Below, in pieces: positions 8,226 through 16,576 of a DNA stretch of 64,000 nt. A model generated the notes under the pieces. It ran no database searches. It saw only the letters and a program-made list of their open reading frames with translations, and was not told the DNA's origin. Positions within the stretch are counted from its first letter, which is position 1, and every line of letters begins with the position of its first letter. Source of the DNA: Pseudanabaena sp. UWO311 (GTDB lineage Bacteria; Cyanobacteriota; Cyanobacteriia; Pseudanabaenales; Pseudanabaenaceae); contig NZ_SJEE01000010.1 of the NCBI RefSeq assembly GCF_006937785.1, positions 1 to 64,000 of the forward strand, given 5' to 3'. The position numbers were made by a program, and so were the translations under genes.

Positions 8226-8984
8226 ATGCTCAATATCGTTATACCGATGGCAGGCCGGGGTAGTCGCTTTCAGAAAGCGGGGTTTACTCTACCAAAACCA
8301 CTCATCCCCGTCCATGGGCGGCCAATGATCAGGTTAGTAATTCAAAACCTTCGTCCAAAATGCGATCATCGCTTTATCTTTCTTTGTCTCGAAGAACATA
8401 TAAGAACATATAAGCTTGATCAGAGTCTCCGTGATTGGTCGCCTAATTGTGAAATTGTACTTGTGGATGCTGTAACAGAAGGCGCTGCTTGCACAGTATT
8501 GCTTGCTAAGGATTTGATTGATAATGATGATGCTTTGATGATTGCCAACAGCGATCAGTGGGTGGATATTGATATCAATGACTACTTGAAGTTTATGGAA
8601 ACATCAGGCGCAGACGGCTTAATCATGACTATGACTGCCGATGATCCCAAGTGGTCTTTTGTACGCTTTAATGAGCAAAGTGCGATCTGCGAAGTTGTCG
8701 AGAAAGAGGTTGTATCTAACGAAGCAACTGTTGGAATTTACAATTACTGTCGAGGCAAAGATTATGTAGAGGCGGCAGAAGCAATGATTGCTAGAGATTT
8801 TCGTGTGAACGGTGAGTTTTATGTTGCTCCTGCTTACAATGAAATGATTGCTAAAAACATGGAAATTGAGTGCTATAACATCGGCAGCGAAGCTAACGGC
8901 ATGTATGGTTTAGGTATTCCTACGGATCTAAGCAAATTTGAAAGTTTACCTATTTCCCAAAAAGCGATCAGTCAAATTTCGTAG
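8226..8984 (+). CDS. Sugar/alditol-phosphate nucleotidyltransferase
   Basis: 252 residues from the ATG at 8226. AGGAG sits 7 bases upstream, and longer in-frame starts lie inside the cupin gene. The N-terminus MLNIVIPMAGRGSRFQKAG is the complete GxGxR nucleotidyltransferase loop, followed by PKPLIPVHGRPMI. A metal-binding Asp is in ANSDQWVD near residue 113. It should join a phosphorylated substrate to an NTP with release of pyrophosphate. It is the catalytically intact member of the tandem pair with 7138-7905. Base and sugar specificity are unknown. Confidence 0.85.
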   Translation: MLNIVIPMAGRGSRFQKAGFTLPKPLIPVHGRPMIRLVIQNLRPKCDHRFIFLCLEEHIRTYKLDQSLRDWSPNCEIVLVDAVTEGAACTVLLAKDLIDNDDALMIANSDQWVDIDINDYLKFMETSGADGLIMTMTADDPKWSFVRFNEQSAICEVVEKEVVSNEATVGIYNYCRGKDYVEAAEAMIARDFRVNGEFYVAPAYNEMIAKNMEIECYNIGSEANGMYGLGIPTDLSKFESLPISQKAISQIS

Positions 8985-9040
8985 AGATTGGTTGATCTCA
9001 CGCTGTTTTTTATTTATGAAAATACTTCTTAACTGAACCT

Positions 9041-10027
9041 ATGCAAATATCTGACAAGCAACCACTTCTTTCCATCGCAATCCCCGTCTACAATGGCGAA
9101 AACTTTTTAGAAAAGTGCCTAAATTCAGTTTCAGATGCAGTTGCGAAACTAGACAAAACAGAACAAAACTTAGTAGAGGTAATTCTCTGTGATAACTGCT
9201 CTAGCGATCGCAGTTTAGAAATTGCTCGTAATCATAAATTTGAATGTGCCTACCAATTTATCCAAACTCCTGAATATTACGATAATCGAACTTTGAACTG
9301 GCGACATGCTCTCGCGCAATCCCAAGGAAATTGGATGATGATGCTCCATGCGGATGATCTGATGTCAGTAGATGGTCTTGGGAACTTGTTAGCTGCTTGT
9401 AAATCGCAAGTCAATAGCTCATCCGTGATGATAGCAGGTCGAATCAGAACCTTTAGTGATACATCAAGTCCCAGCAGACTTAAACCATTGTGGGCATCTC
9501 GAACCATGATCAGTGGAGAAGAACTACGCAAACGGGTCTTACCCCTTATTTGTCCTTTCGTCCCATTTACAGTAATGCGCCGTTCAGCATATATAGAAGT
9601 TGGTGGACTAAACATAGCTTACGAACTTGTTCAAGACTGGGAGCTATGGATTCGCTTATTGTCTCTTGGAGATCTTTATTTTTATCCTAGCGAATTTGGA
9701 CTATGGCGCACTCATGGGTTCTCTGAAAAGTACGCCAAAATTTTTGCTGTTGAACACACACTTTTATCACTTGATATTAGAAACCTTGTGCCAAACTTAT
9801 CGTCTAATCAGGCTCAAATTTGTATGGAAATTCAGTTAGCAAAAGCAAGGAACTGGCTCCCAGATATATCAACAGAGGGCTTCAGTCAGATAATTCAGAA
9901 TGCACCTGACACTTTAATTAAATCTTTTCCTTCCTATGAAGAAGCACAAAAAAGATTGAAATGGGCAAGTAGACAAGTTTCTCTATGGCTCTACTGGTTA
10001 AGATTTTTGGGTATGTTTCGACTATAA
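9041..10027 (+). CDS. GT2-family glycosyltransferase
   Basis: 328 residues. It has the GT-A start PLLSIAIPVYNGENFLEKCL, then ILCDNCSSDRSLEIA, then MMLHADDLMS as the DXD equivalent near residue 107, and VQDWELWIRL, matching the ED-type catalytic region. It follows the nucleotidyltransferase cassette on the same strand after 56 bp and may use its product. The gene converges on the polymerase-like gene with only 27 bp between stops. Confidence 0.9.
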   Translation: MQISDKQPLLSIAIPVYNGENFLEKCLNSVSDAVAKLDKTEQNLVEVILCDNCSSDRSLEIARNHKFECAYQFIQTPEYYDNRTLNWRHALAQSQGNWMMMLHADDLMSVDGLGNLLAACKSQVNSSSVMIAGRIRTFSDTSSPSRLKPLWASRTMISGEELRKRVLPLICPFVPFTVMRRSAYIEVGGLNIAYELVQDWELWIRLLSLGDLYFYPSEFGLWRTHGFSEKYAKIFAVEHTLLSLDIRNLVPNLSSNQAQICMEIQLAKARNWLPDISTEGFSQIIQNAPDTLIKSFPSYEEAQKRLKWASRQVSLWLYWLRFLGMFRL

Positions 10028-10054
10028 TGGCTCTAGCTCATAATAGATAGTCTG

Positions 10055-11515
10055 CTACGACTTTTCTGCATCAATAAAAGTTTTGTATCTCAGATCTGAA
10101 TCGGCACTATTTTGTAACAAATTTGATTTGTAATAATAATTGCGGCCAGATAGCGCTAGAGACAAAGATGACCAAAGTAGCATACCAGAAGCGCCCTTCA
10201 TTGATGCACCTGCAAACAGATAAAAAATTGATTGCAGTATCATTGCATGAATTATCGAAGCAAAAATATCTCTGGTTGTTTTAGGACTCTTAAAGATCAA
10301 GATCAACAGTGCAATTAAGGAACCCACATAAGGGATAGAGCCAACCCATCCCAAATCAAATAACATAACCAAAATCGCACTGTCATATCCAGTACCAACT
10401 CCAATTCCTCGCCCAATATATGATTGGAGAGCATCATTAAATAGAATATTGTAGAGTCCTTGCCTTTCTTGGAAACTACCATCATTACTAATATCAGATA
10501 GTGTTTCTAATCTTTTCGTAATAGTCGAACCAAAAGGTTCCATTGTTGCGAGAGGAATTACTAACGCGGCGAGTACTAAAATAGTTAAAACTAGTTTAAA
10601 TTGTTGTTTTGGTTTGATATTCGCACTTATAAATATCATTCCGAAAAACCAGCTTAACCAACCAGTTCTCACTACAGATAGCAAGAATGATAAGGCTCCA
10701 AACCCAGCGGCTGGAAGAACTAAAAAGCTTTGGCAGCTAAATAGAATCAATAAACCCGCAGCCATAAAGACAGCAAATGTACCTGAAGCATTCATCGTAC
10801 TCCAAACTCTTATGCCTAGAGGCTCTGGCTTACCCATACTAGATAGTACATTGGGTGCGTTAGCTAACCAAAAGCGATCCCATTCAGGAGCTACCAAATA
10901 TTGATAGACTCCATAAATTCCCATGATTAAGACTCCCCATAAGAAAACCTTCTGAAGATTGCGACAATAGGCAGGATATCTATGCCAATTAATATATAGA
11001 TGATATGCAAACAATATCGGTGATATCCATTCTAAAAATGCCACAGTAACTGAGACAAAGTTATTACTGTTAATAAGCCCTACTAAGTAACCGTATACCA
11101 CACCACTGATTGCCAATATGAATGGAATTGAACCTTGTTCTTTTGATTTGGATAAATTTAAGTAAAGTGTGTATACGCATATTAGAATTGCTACATAGGG
11201 TGCTAAAAGCATTGGACTTGGATCTGAAAATGTTCCAGCCCGAAAGTCGGCAATACGTCGGACAAGCGGCGTCAAAAGAAACAGCCACCAAACAAAACCT
11301 GCATACAAAAAATGATGCCGAAAATATAGCTTCAACGAAACAACAAAAGCCCCAAATGGGTAAATAACATTGAGTGATTTAGCCCCGACTCCAAACGCCA
11401 TTAAAATTACAGCAACAAACAGAAAAATTGTTGTCCAAGCATCAGCAGGCTTAAAAAAGGCAAGGAAGTTATCTTGCTGAGTATAAGTTTCAGGTGCGTT
11501 GTCTTTGTTCATCAC
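10055..11515 (-). CDS. O-antigen polymerase/ligase-like membrane protein
   Basis: 486 residues, mostly hydrophobic, with about ten to twelve predicted membrane segments (for example TTIFLFVAVILMAFGVGA, LLILFSCQSFLVLPAAGFG, LVLTILVLAALVIPLA). A large polar loop contains the conserved-looking FQERQGLYNILFNDALQSYIGRGIGVG, which fits the Wzy_C/WaaL-type periplasmic loop. The role is polymerisation or ligation of glycan repeat units at the inner membrane. A decayed copy of its 3' portion lies at 5321-5572. It is transcribed towards the cassette. Confidence 0.75.
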   Translation of the reverse strand: MMNKDNAPETYTQQDNFLAFFKPADAWTTIFLFVAVILMAFGVGAKSLNVIYPFGAFVVSLKLYFRHHFLYAGFVWWLFLLTPLVRRIADFRAGTFSDPSPMLLAPYVAILICVYTLYLNLSKSKEQGSIPFILAISGVVYGYLVGLINSNNFVSVTVAFLEWISPILFAYHLYINWHRYPAYCRNLQKVFLWGVLIMGIYGVYQYLVAPEWDRFWLANAPNVLSSMGKPEPLGIRVWSTMNASGTFAVFMAAGLLILFSCQSFLVLPAAGFGALSFLLSVVRTGWLSWFFGMIFISANIKPKQQFKLVLTILVLAALVIPLATMEPFGSTITKRLETLSDISNDGSFQERQGLYNILFNDALQSYIGRGIGVGTGYDSAILVMLFDLGWVGSIPYVGSLIALLILIFKSPKTTRDIFASIIHAMILQSIFYLFAGASMKGASGMLLWSSLSLALSGRNYYYKSNLLQNSADSDLRYKTFIDAEKS

Positions 11516-11627
11516 AAATACTTTGACATCATAGTTTTGGTAATTGTATTTCTTTTAATAGGGCAATTTGAGATTATCAGTAAGACAAAATCTATATTGC
11601 CCGCTAATCGAGTAGTTTAGATTCTTT

Positions 11628-13241
11628 TTAACGATGTCGGCCTAATGTCGTAATGTATAAAACGGCTTCATCGCTGGGAATGCCAAGAACGTCATTGACC
11701 AGATCGTCAAAGAAACCTGCAATGCCGCTTACGCCGACACCTAAGCCGATCGCAGCCAGATTTATGCGTTGTCCTAGATGTCCTGCATCCATATGTAGAT
11801 AACGATAAACGCGATCACCATATTTAGCTACAGCTTTTTGAAGATCGGCGGTGTGGAAAATGACGGCTCCTGAATCGCGTCCGAGGTCTTGACCGAGACA
11901 GAGATAATGTAATTCATCACGAAAGTTTTTAAAGCGAATTTGGCGTAGCTCTTGTGACTTGGGTGCGTAGTAATAGCATCCTTCGTCTAGGCCAACTACA
12001 CCTGTTACGGCTACAAAGGTCTCGATCAGACTGAGGTCGAAATAGTCAGGATTACCATCAATACCCTGATCAGTATAGTGTTGCGGCTGATAAGTAAAGT
12101 CAAGAATTGCTTTGAGTTCGGCAAGTTCTAACTTTGCGCCACTGTATTCACGGGTTGATCGCCGTTGCAAGATGGTATTTTCGAGCATTTCCAGATCATC
12201 GCCCCAGTGAATGCTTTCAGTTTTAGTACAGACTTTTGCGCAAAAAGGAAAGTTGTACTTATCGAGATCTTGCTCAGGAATTTGTTCGATATCATCTGAT
12301 TTTTGGCCATCTATCTGCTCTAAAAGCTTCTGCATATTTGGCTGTTCAGAAATTTGAGTAGATCGGTGTAGATATTCTAAAAGCTCACCATCAGGTAGCT
12401 TAGGATAACTGGTGACAGTTGCTGATGGCAGGGCTGTCATAATTCCTCTAGAAATATTGAGCGATCGCTGCATTGGTTCTCGCGATTCCTGACCTCTGCC
12501 AATGCGCTCTTCATCTTGCAGATCGAGGATTGGCGCGATCGCGATCGTCCCTTCAACCTCTTTATCCAAAAACAACAGTTCATTGACTGCTTCATCGGCA
12601 AATCCCCCAATTAGTGATGATTGATAATCCTCAATTGAGCTAGCAAGTTCAATATTTCCGAGCAAATGCCCTGTATCCAGAAAAATTCGTCGATAAGCCC
12701 GATCTTGATAGCGCCATGCAGATCGATGAAATACTGCGGTGATGGCGATCGCCATGCGGGTATTTTGTAAAGCGGGATGAGCAAAACAAGCCTGTTGCAA
12801 ACCAGCCCAAACATTATTGTCTTGCCAAAAATGGATCAAGCTATGGGTGCGGACTTGATAGTTATAGAGCCCTGCGGACAAAAGCGGTGTCCCCGCTGAG
12901 ATCAGATATAACTCTGCGGGATATAGCCCTCCAGCCGAAGGAGCCGATCGCAAATAAAAAGCCTCACCAGTTACGGTCGGTACTCGCGCCGTCAATCCAT
13001 AGCTACAGAATAGTAACCTAGATAGCCTTCGCCAACGACTTATCAATAATCCATCGCGATCAGACTGAATTTCTTCAGTAAGATATGGCTTTAGATCATA
13101 AACCGTACCAATTTTATAATCCTTGTATGGCGATGGTTGGGTACTCCAATCTAGTCCCTGACTCTTACTAGCAAGGGTGGCAGGTGCATACTTAGTCCGT
13201 TCATGATAATGTTCGGCGAAGGAAATTCTGGCTTCGGGCAT
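11628..13241 (-). CDS. SagB/ThcOx-type nitroreductase-family dehydrogenase, duplicated domain
   Basis: 537 residues with two nitroreductase-like domains. The N-terminal half includes LRSAPSAGGLYPAELYLIS and FLDTGHLLGN. The C-terminal half has LQRRSTREYSG, the FMN-binding arginine region, and MDAGHLGQRINLAAIGLGVGVSGIAGF. These are signatures of SagB-type enzymes, which use FMN to oxidise azolines in ribosomal peptides. No cyclodehydratase (YcaO), precursor peptide or transporter is nearby, so an azole-forming role is not supported here. About 300 bp with two palindromes separate it from the upstream operon. Confidence 0.85.
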   Translation of the reverse strand: MPEARISFAEHYHERTKYAPATLASKSQGLDWSTQPSPYKDYKIGTVYDLKPYLTEEIQSDRDGLLISRWRRLSRLLFCSYGLTARVPTVTGEAFYLRSAPSAGGLYPAELYLISAGTPLLSAGLYNYQVRTHSLIHFWQDNNVWAGLQQACFAHPALQNTRMAIAITAVFHRSAWRYQDRAYRRIFLDTGHLLGNIELASSIEDYQSSLIGGFADEAVNELLFLDKEVEGTIAIAPILDLQDEERIGRGQESREPMQRSLNISRGIMTALPSATVTSYPKLPDGELLEYLHRSTQISEQPNMQKLLEQIDGQKSDDIEQIPEQDLDKYNFPFCAKVCTKTESIHWGDDLEMLENTILQRRSTREYSGAKLELAELKAILDFTYQPQHYTDQGIDGNPDYFDLSLIETFVAVTGVVGLDEGCYYYAPKSQELRQIRFKNFRDELHYLCLGQDLGRDSGAVIFHTADLQKAVAKYGDRVYRYLHMDAGHLGQRINLAAIGLGVGVSGIAGFFDDLVNDVLGIPSDEAVLYITTLGRHR

Positions 13242-13277
13242 GTTTTTGCAACGTGACGTAAATAGGCATTTACAAAC

Positions 13278-13326
13278 CCAAATTTGTAAGATTGCGCCCC
13301 GCAGGGGCGCAATCTTACAAATTTGG
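13278..13326. repeat. Perfect 23-bp-stem palindrome
   Basis: Arms 13278-13300 and 13304-13326 are exactly complementary around a GCA loop. The GC-rich core TTGCGCCCC is shared with the palindrome at 23104. No T-tract follows on either strand, so it is not a standard intrinsic terminator. Confidence 0.85.
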
Positions 13327-13336
13327 ATAATTTATT

Positions 13337-13456
13337 TTGTATAGCAAAAAAAGAGTTAGCTGGTACAAACCAAAATCCCAGAAGTGAGTTGCGGCGCGAA
13401 GCGCCGCAACTCACTTCTGGTTTTATGTCCTAAGCAAACCTTGCTTTGCTATACAA
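13337..13456. mobile_element. 120-bp element with 12-bp terminal repeats enclosing a palindrome
   Basis: TTGTATAGCAAA at 13337-13348 is matched perfectly by TTTGCTATACAA at 13445-13456. Inside is a perfect hairpin, 13378-13397 with 13401-13420 around a GAA loop and core TTGCGGCGC. This nested architecture suggests a non-autonomous mobile element carrying a stem-loop. No coding sequence is seen. Confidence 0.65.
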
Positions 13457-13541
13457 GTACTTAGCTTAAAATGTTATATCAGTTTGCACTGTCGTCGTTG
13501 CTTTGCGTCGATGACAGTGTCAGATTATCTCCGCGAGTTGC

Positions 13542-14603
13542 TTAAATCTGAATCATATTGCTGTACTCCGTCAGTAGCTCATCGTAAGTGAGGCTGTCTG
13601 TATCCGCTTGAGGACTCCAAAGCAACTCAAAAACCAATAAATGACTAGCTTGGATCGAAGCGATCGCCTCTAATGCTTGGCGTAACTCTTGAATATTTTT
13701 GATATCACCAAACAGTGGCTTATCATGTTCAGTCCCAATCAACAGCGTCACCACAATATAAGCGGATGGGTCTTTGTCTGGGGATGCAATCGCTGTTGAT
13801 CGCTGGGCAACTCTGCCCCTGATATTCACTAATGTTTCTTCGCTAAACTTGGTACGTTCTTCTAGAGACAATTTATTAAAGACTTCTTCAGCTTTGTCTC
13901 GATGCACTGATTGTGAACTGGAGGAAACATGTGTCCAATTTTCTGGAGTACGTACTAAGGCAAGTGCTGACTCTTGCATCAAGGTCATCAACCCTTCTGG
14001 TGTATCAGTATCAACTTCAAGAGTTAACTCCGTCAATCTGGCTTGCACTTCGCGGGCTTGGGCAAAGAGTGCAACTTGGAGTTTGCTAACCGTAAAGGTT
14101 GCATTCCATAAGTCATTTCCTCCTCCAATCTGTTTAGAACGCATCATGATCGCTCGAATAATAAAGTAGACGATCGCAAAAATAATCAATAAAATTATTA
14201 TCCAGACAAACCAAGACATACCATTCGACGATGTGGAAGTTGTGGCTCGGTAAGGATCATAGGGTGAGTTATTCGACGGATTATTGATAATTACTGGGGC
14301 GACGATGGTCGATGGTCGATTTGGTGATGGTTGGCTAGGGGTAGTTAATGCGTCCCGATCATTGGAAGGACTAGATGGAGTTGAGGGTGATGATTTGGAT
14401 GTACTAGAACTACTAGGCTTTGAAGGAGACGAACGGGTGAAAGAGCCACCACCGCTTCGACCAGCACTACTTTTTGCGTAGACTTGTTGATCTTTGAGCA
14501 AGAATGTATCTAATTTACGATCGTTAAAGCCTAACTCAATCGCTTGAACCATCGAGAATGCCAGTAACGTGGATACAAAGAACTGAAATTTTGTCTTACG
14601 CAC
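13542..14603 (-). CDS. DUF1517 family membrane-anchored protein
   Basis: 353 residues. There is a hydrophobic N-terminal signal-like segment (FQFFVSTLLAFSMVQAIEL), then a low-complexity Ser/Pro/Thr linker (about residues 45-105) after SSAGRSGGGSF. One strong transmembrane segment follows (MSWFVWIIILLIIFAIVYFIIRAIM, about 128-153), then a globular domain with VALFAQAREVQARLTELTLEVDTDTPEGLM, typical of DUF1517. Plant and cyanobacterial members are thylakoid or membrane proteins of uncertain function. It is the last gene of the minus-strand operon, 11 bp after the response regulator. Confidence 0.85.
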   Translation of the reverse strand: MRKTKFQFFVSTLLAFSMVQAIELGFNDRKLDTFLLKDQQVYAKSSAGRSGGGSFTRSSPSKPSSSSTSKSSPSTPSSPSNDRDALTTPSQPSPNRPSTIVAPVIINNPSNNSPYDPYRATTSTSSNGMSWFVWIIILLIIFAIVYFIIRAIMMRSKQIGGGNDLWNATFTVSKLQVALFAQAREVQARLTELTLEVDTDTPEGLMTLMQESALALVRTPENWTHVSSSSQSVHRDKAEEVFNKLSLEERTKFSEETLVNIRGRVAQRSTAIASPDKDPSAYIVVTLLIGTEHDKPLFGDIKNIQELRQALEAIASIQASHLLVFELLWSPQADTDSLTYDELLTEYSNMIQI

Positions 14604-14614
14604 GGTTGTTATAG

Positions 14615-15628
14615 TTATTCAAAAATTTCAAGGTAGTCGCGATCGCCACCAGATTGTTGGGATTGAAACAGCAATTGCTCAGCTAAAGAGACCAGTTCTT
14701 CAAAACTTATGTCAGGAATCTGTTGGTTTTGATTGTCTAAGGCTGTTATTACACCACCGATACTTATCGTTAAAGGAAATAACAACCCTGAAGAAACGGC
14801 GATCGGATGACTACGAATACTCGTAAGAAGATTCAAAGATAGTTGCTTACCACTTGTCGTATCACTATGGGGAGTGACACATACAAACTCATCTAAACCA
14901 TGACGATAGATTAAGCTATTTGGCATACAACTATGGCTTAATCGTCCAGCGATCGCATTAATAGCCTCATTACCGATTTTCTTGCCGTAAGAATCGACAA
15001 TTGCTTTAAACAGATCAATATCAATGATCAATACACTTAAGAAACTGTAATTCTTGTAAGTACCAAATCCCTTAAGTTGCTGCATCATCTTAGGCATGAC
15101 ATCAGCAAAGGTTTGCTCACTTAAAACCTTGGTTAAAGAATCAGACAAGCCAAGTGCATCCAGCAAGTCATTTTGAGCGAGCAACCTTTGATTGGCCCAT
15201 GTTAATGACTTTGTCAAAGCAGTGAGTCGGATTCCTGTTCTCAATCTTGCTTTGAGCTCAGAGCCATCTATTGGTTTGTTGAGAAATTCATCTACACCAG
15301 TATCGAGACCAATTTGGCGTTGTTGGGAGTTAGAATCTTCCACGATCAAGACAAAATATATTGCCATTAACTCGGGATGCTCAAGATTTGACTTGCTCCG
15401 ATGACAAAGTACTAAACCTGACACATCTGGGATTGCCCAATCAGCTATGACGATCGCAGGTTTCTTTTGGAGAATTATTTCCCACGCTTTTTCGCCACTG
15501 GTTTCAGTAATGAAATTATATTTTTCAGATGTTAAAACTTCAGCGATCGCCGATAAAATCTGGCGATCGCCACTAGTAACTAGAATTAGCGAATTATGAC
15601 AATAATATTTTAGTCTACGGAAATCCAA
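14615..15628 (-). CDS. Response regulator with GGDEF-like domain (degenerate GLDEF)
   Basis: 337 residues. The N-terminal receiver domain contains the phosphoacceptor region VIADWAIPDVSGLVLCH and the lysine segment FLNKPIDGSELKARL. The C-terminal domain has the diguanylate-cyclase fold (SVLIIDIDLFKAIVDSYGKKIGNEAINAIAGRL), but the signature is RHGLDEF instead of R[YF]GGDEF. The second Gly is Leu, which would perturb GTP binding. It may be a degenerate, non-cyclising regulator (inference). It lies 63 bp downstream of the J-domain gene and 11 bp upstream of DUF1517. Confidence 0.85.
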   Translation of the reverse strand: MDFRRLKYYCHNSLILVTSGDRQILSAIAEVLTSEKYNFITETSGEKAWEIILQKKPAIVIADWAIPDVSGLVLCHRSKSNLEHPELMAIYFVLIVEDSNSQQRQIGLDTGVDEFLNKPIDGSELKARLRTGIRLTALTKSLTWANQRLLAQNDLLDALGLSDSLTKVLSEQTFADVMPKMMQQLKGFGTYKNYSFLSVLIIDIDLFKAIVDSYGKKIGNEAINAIAGRLSHSCMPNSLIYRHGLDEFVCVTPHSDTTSGKQLSLNLLTSIRSHPIAVSSGLLFPLTISIGGVITALDNQNQQIPDISFEELVSLAEQLLFQSQQSGGDRDYLEIFE

Positions 15629-15691
15629 GGTGTTTGCCTCGCCATATCTTTAGTCTGCGGAAATTCAGCCTTAGCGAGAAATACTCGGAAT

Positions 15692-16576
15692 TTATTTCTT
15701 ACCCCAGCCAAATAGTCCACCTTTTTTTTCTGGTGGCTTTTCTGGTGGCTTTGGAGTTGCACTCACTTGATTAATGTATTTGACGGCTATTGGCTCTTTA
15801 GGATCGAGTTTGAGTGCTTTTTGAAAGCTTGCCTTGGCGATCGCCGCCGCATTTTGATTCATCTGTACTAAACCCTTGAGTGCATACACCTTAGCGTTAT
15901 TAGGATCAAGTTTTTCAGCGCTAATCAATTCCTTGAGTGCATCTGTCCATTGTTTCTTGCTAATAAACAGCTCAGCCATATTCAAATTGCGTAGGGCTGG
16001 CGATTGAGCAGGTTTTGCCGCAGGAGTCGCTTCTGCATTACCGACCTGACTGCCAACAGGAGTCGCAGTGCTACTGCCAGAAGAAAAACTAAGACTGGTT
16101 TGGGTAAACAAATATACGAGATTTAACTCACTTAGAGTGGCGGTGTATTCCATGATCGAGTCGAGTGTTTCATACTGTTTAGGTGAAATTTCCTCGATAT
16201 ATTGCTTGTAGGTGATTTCATGGGGGATACGATACAGCTTTTGAGCTATTTCAGTGCTGAGAGTTGGTGTTTCTTCTTTTTGCTTTTTGCCTTGGGCAAA
16301 CATTCTCAAAGTTGCCAAATATTCACCACGTTCGCGATCGCTATTCAGTAATTGATAGGCTGGGCTGACCATCTTCGAGAAATATTTGGTCGCACTCTCT
16401 TTTTCTTCGGCATTTCTGCCAAATACATCTGGATGCAAAATCTTCGCAAGTTTGAGAAATTTTTTGCGAATCTGCACTGGATCAGTGGTCATTGGTAAAC
16501 CGAGTATGGCGTAATGATCGCTAATACCGTAACTGGCAAGTCCTTTGTTGATTTTAAAGTTTTCTGGCTTTCCCAC
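15692..16576 (-). CDS. J-domain/TPR protein
   Basis: About 294 residues. The J domain (roughly residues 18-90) includes DHYAILGLPMTTDPVQIRKKF and the diagnostic HPD in ILHPDVFGRN. A low-complexity Ala/Pro stretch follows, then TPR units (NLNMAELFISKKQWTDALKE, PNNAKVYALKGLVQMNQN, PIAVKYINQV), and a Pro/Lys tail ends in GLFGWGKK. The start is ambiguous: GTG at 16585 has AAGAG directly adjacent, while GTG at 16576 has GAGGTG at good spacing and is preferred. Either way the gene overlaps the solute-binding gene by almost 90 bp. It is a probable DnaK co-chaperone. Confidence 0.85.
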   Translation of the reverse strand: MGKPENFKINKGLASYGISDHYAILGLPMTTDPVQIRKKFLKLAKILHPDVFGRNAEEKESATKYFSKMVSPAYQLLNSDRERGEYLATLRMFAQGKKQKEETPTLSTEIAQKLYRIPHEITYKQYIEEISPKQYETLDSIMEYTATLSELNLVYLFTQTSLSFSSGSSTATPVGSQVGNAEATPAAKPAQSPALRNLNMAELFISKKQWTDALKELISAEKLDPNNAKVYALKGLVQMNQNAAAIAKASFQKALKLDPKEPIAVKYINQVSATPKPPEKPPEKKGGLFGWGKK

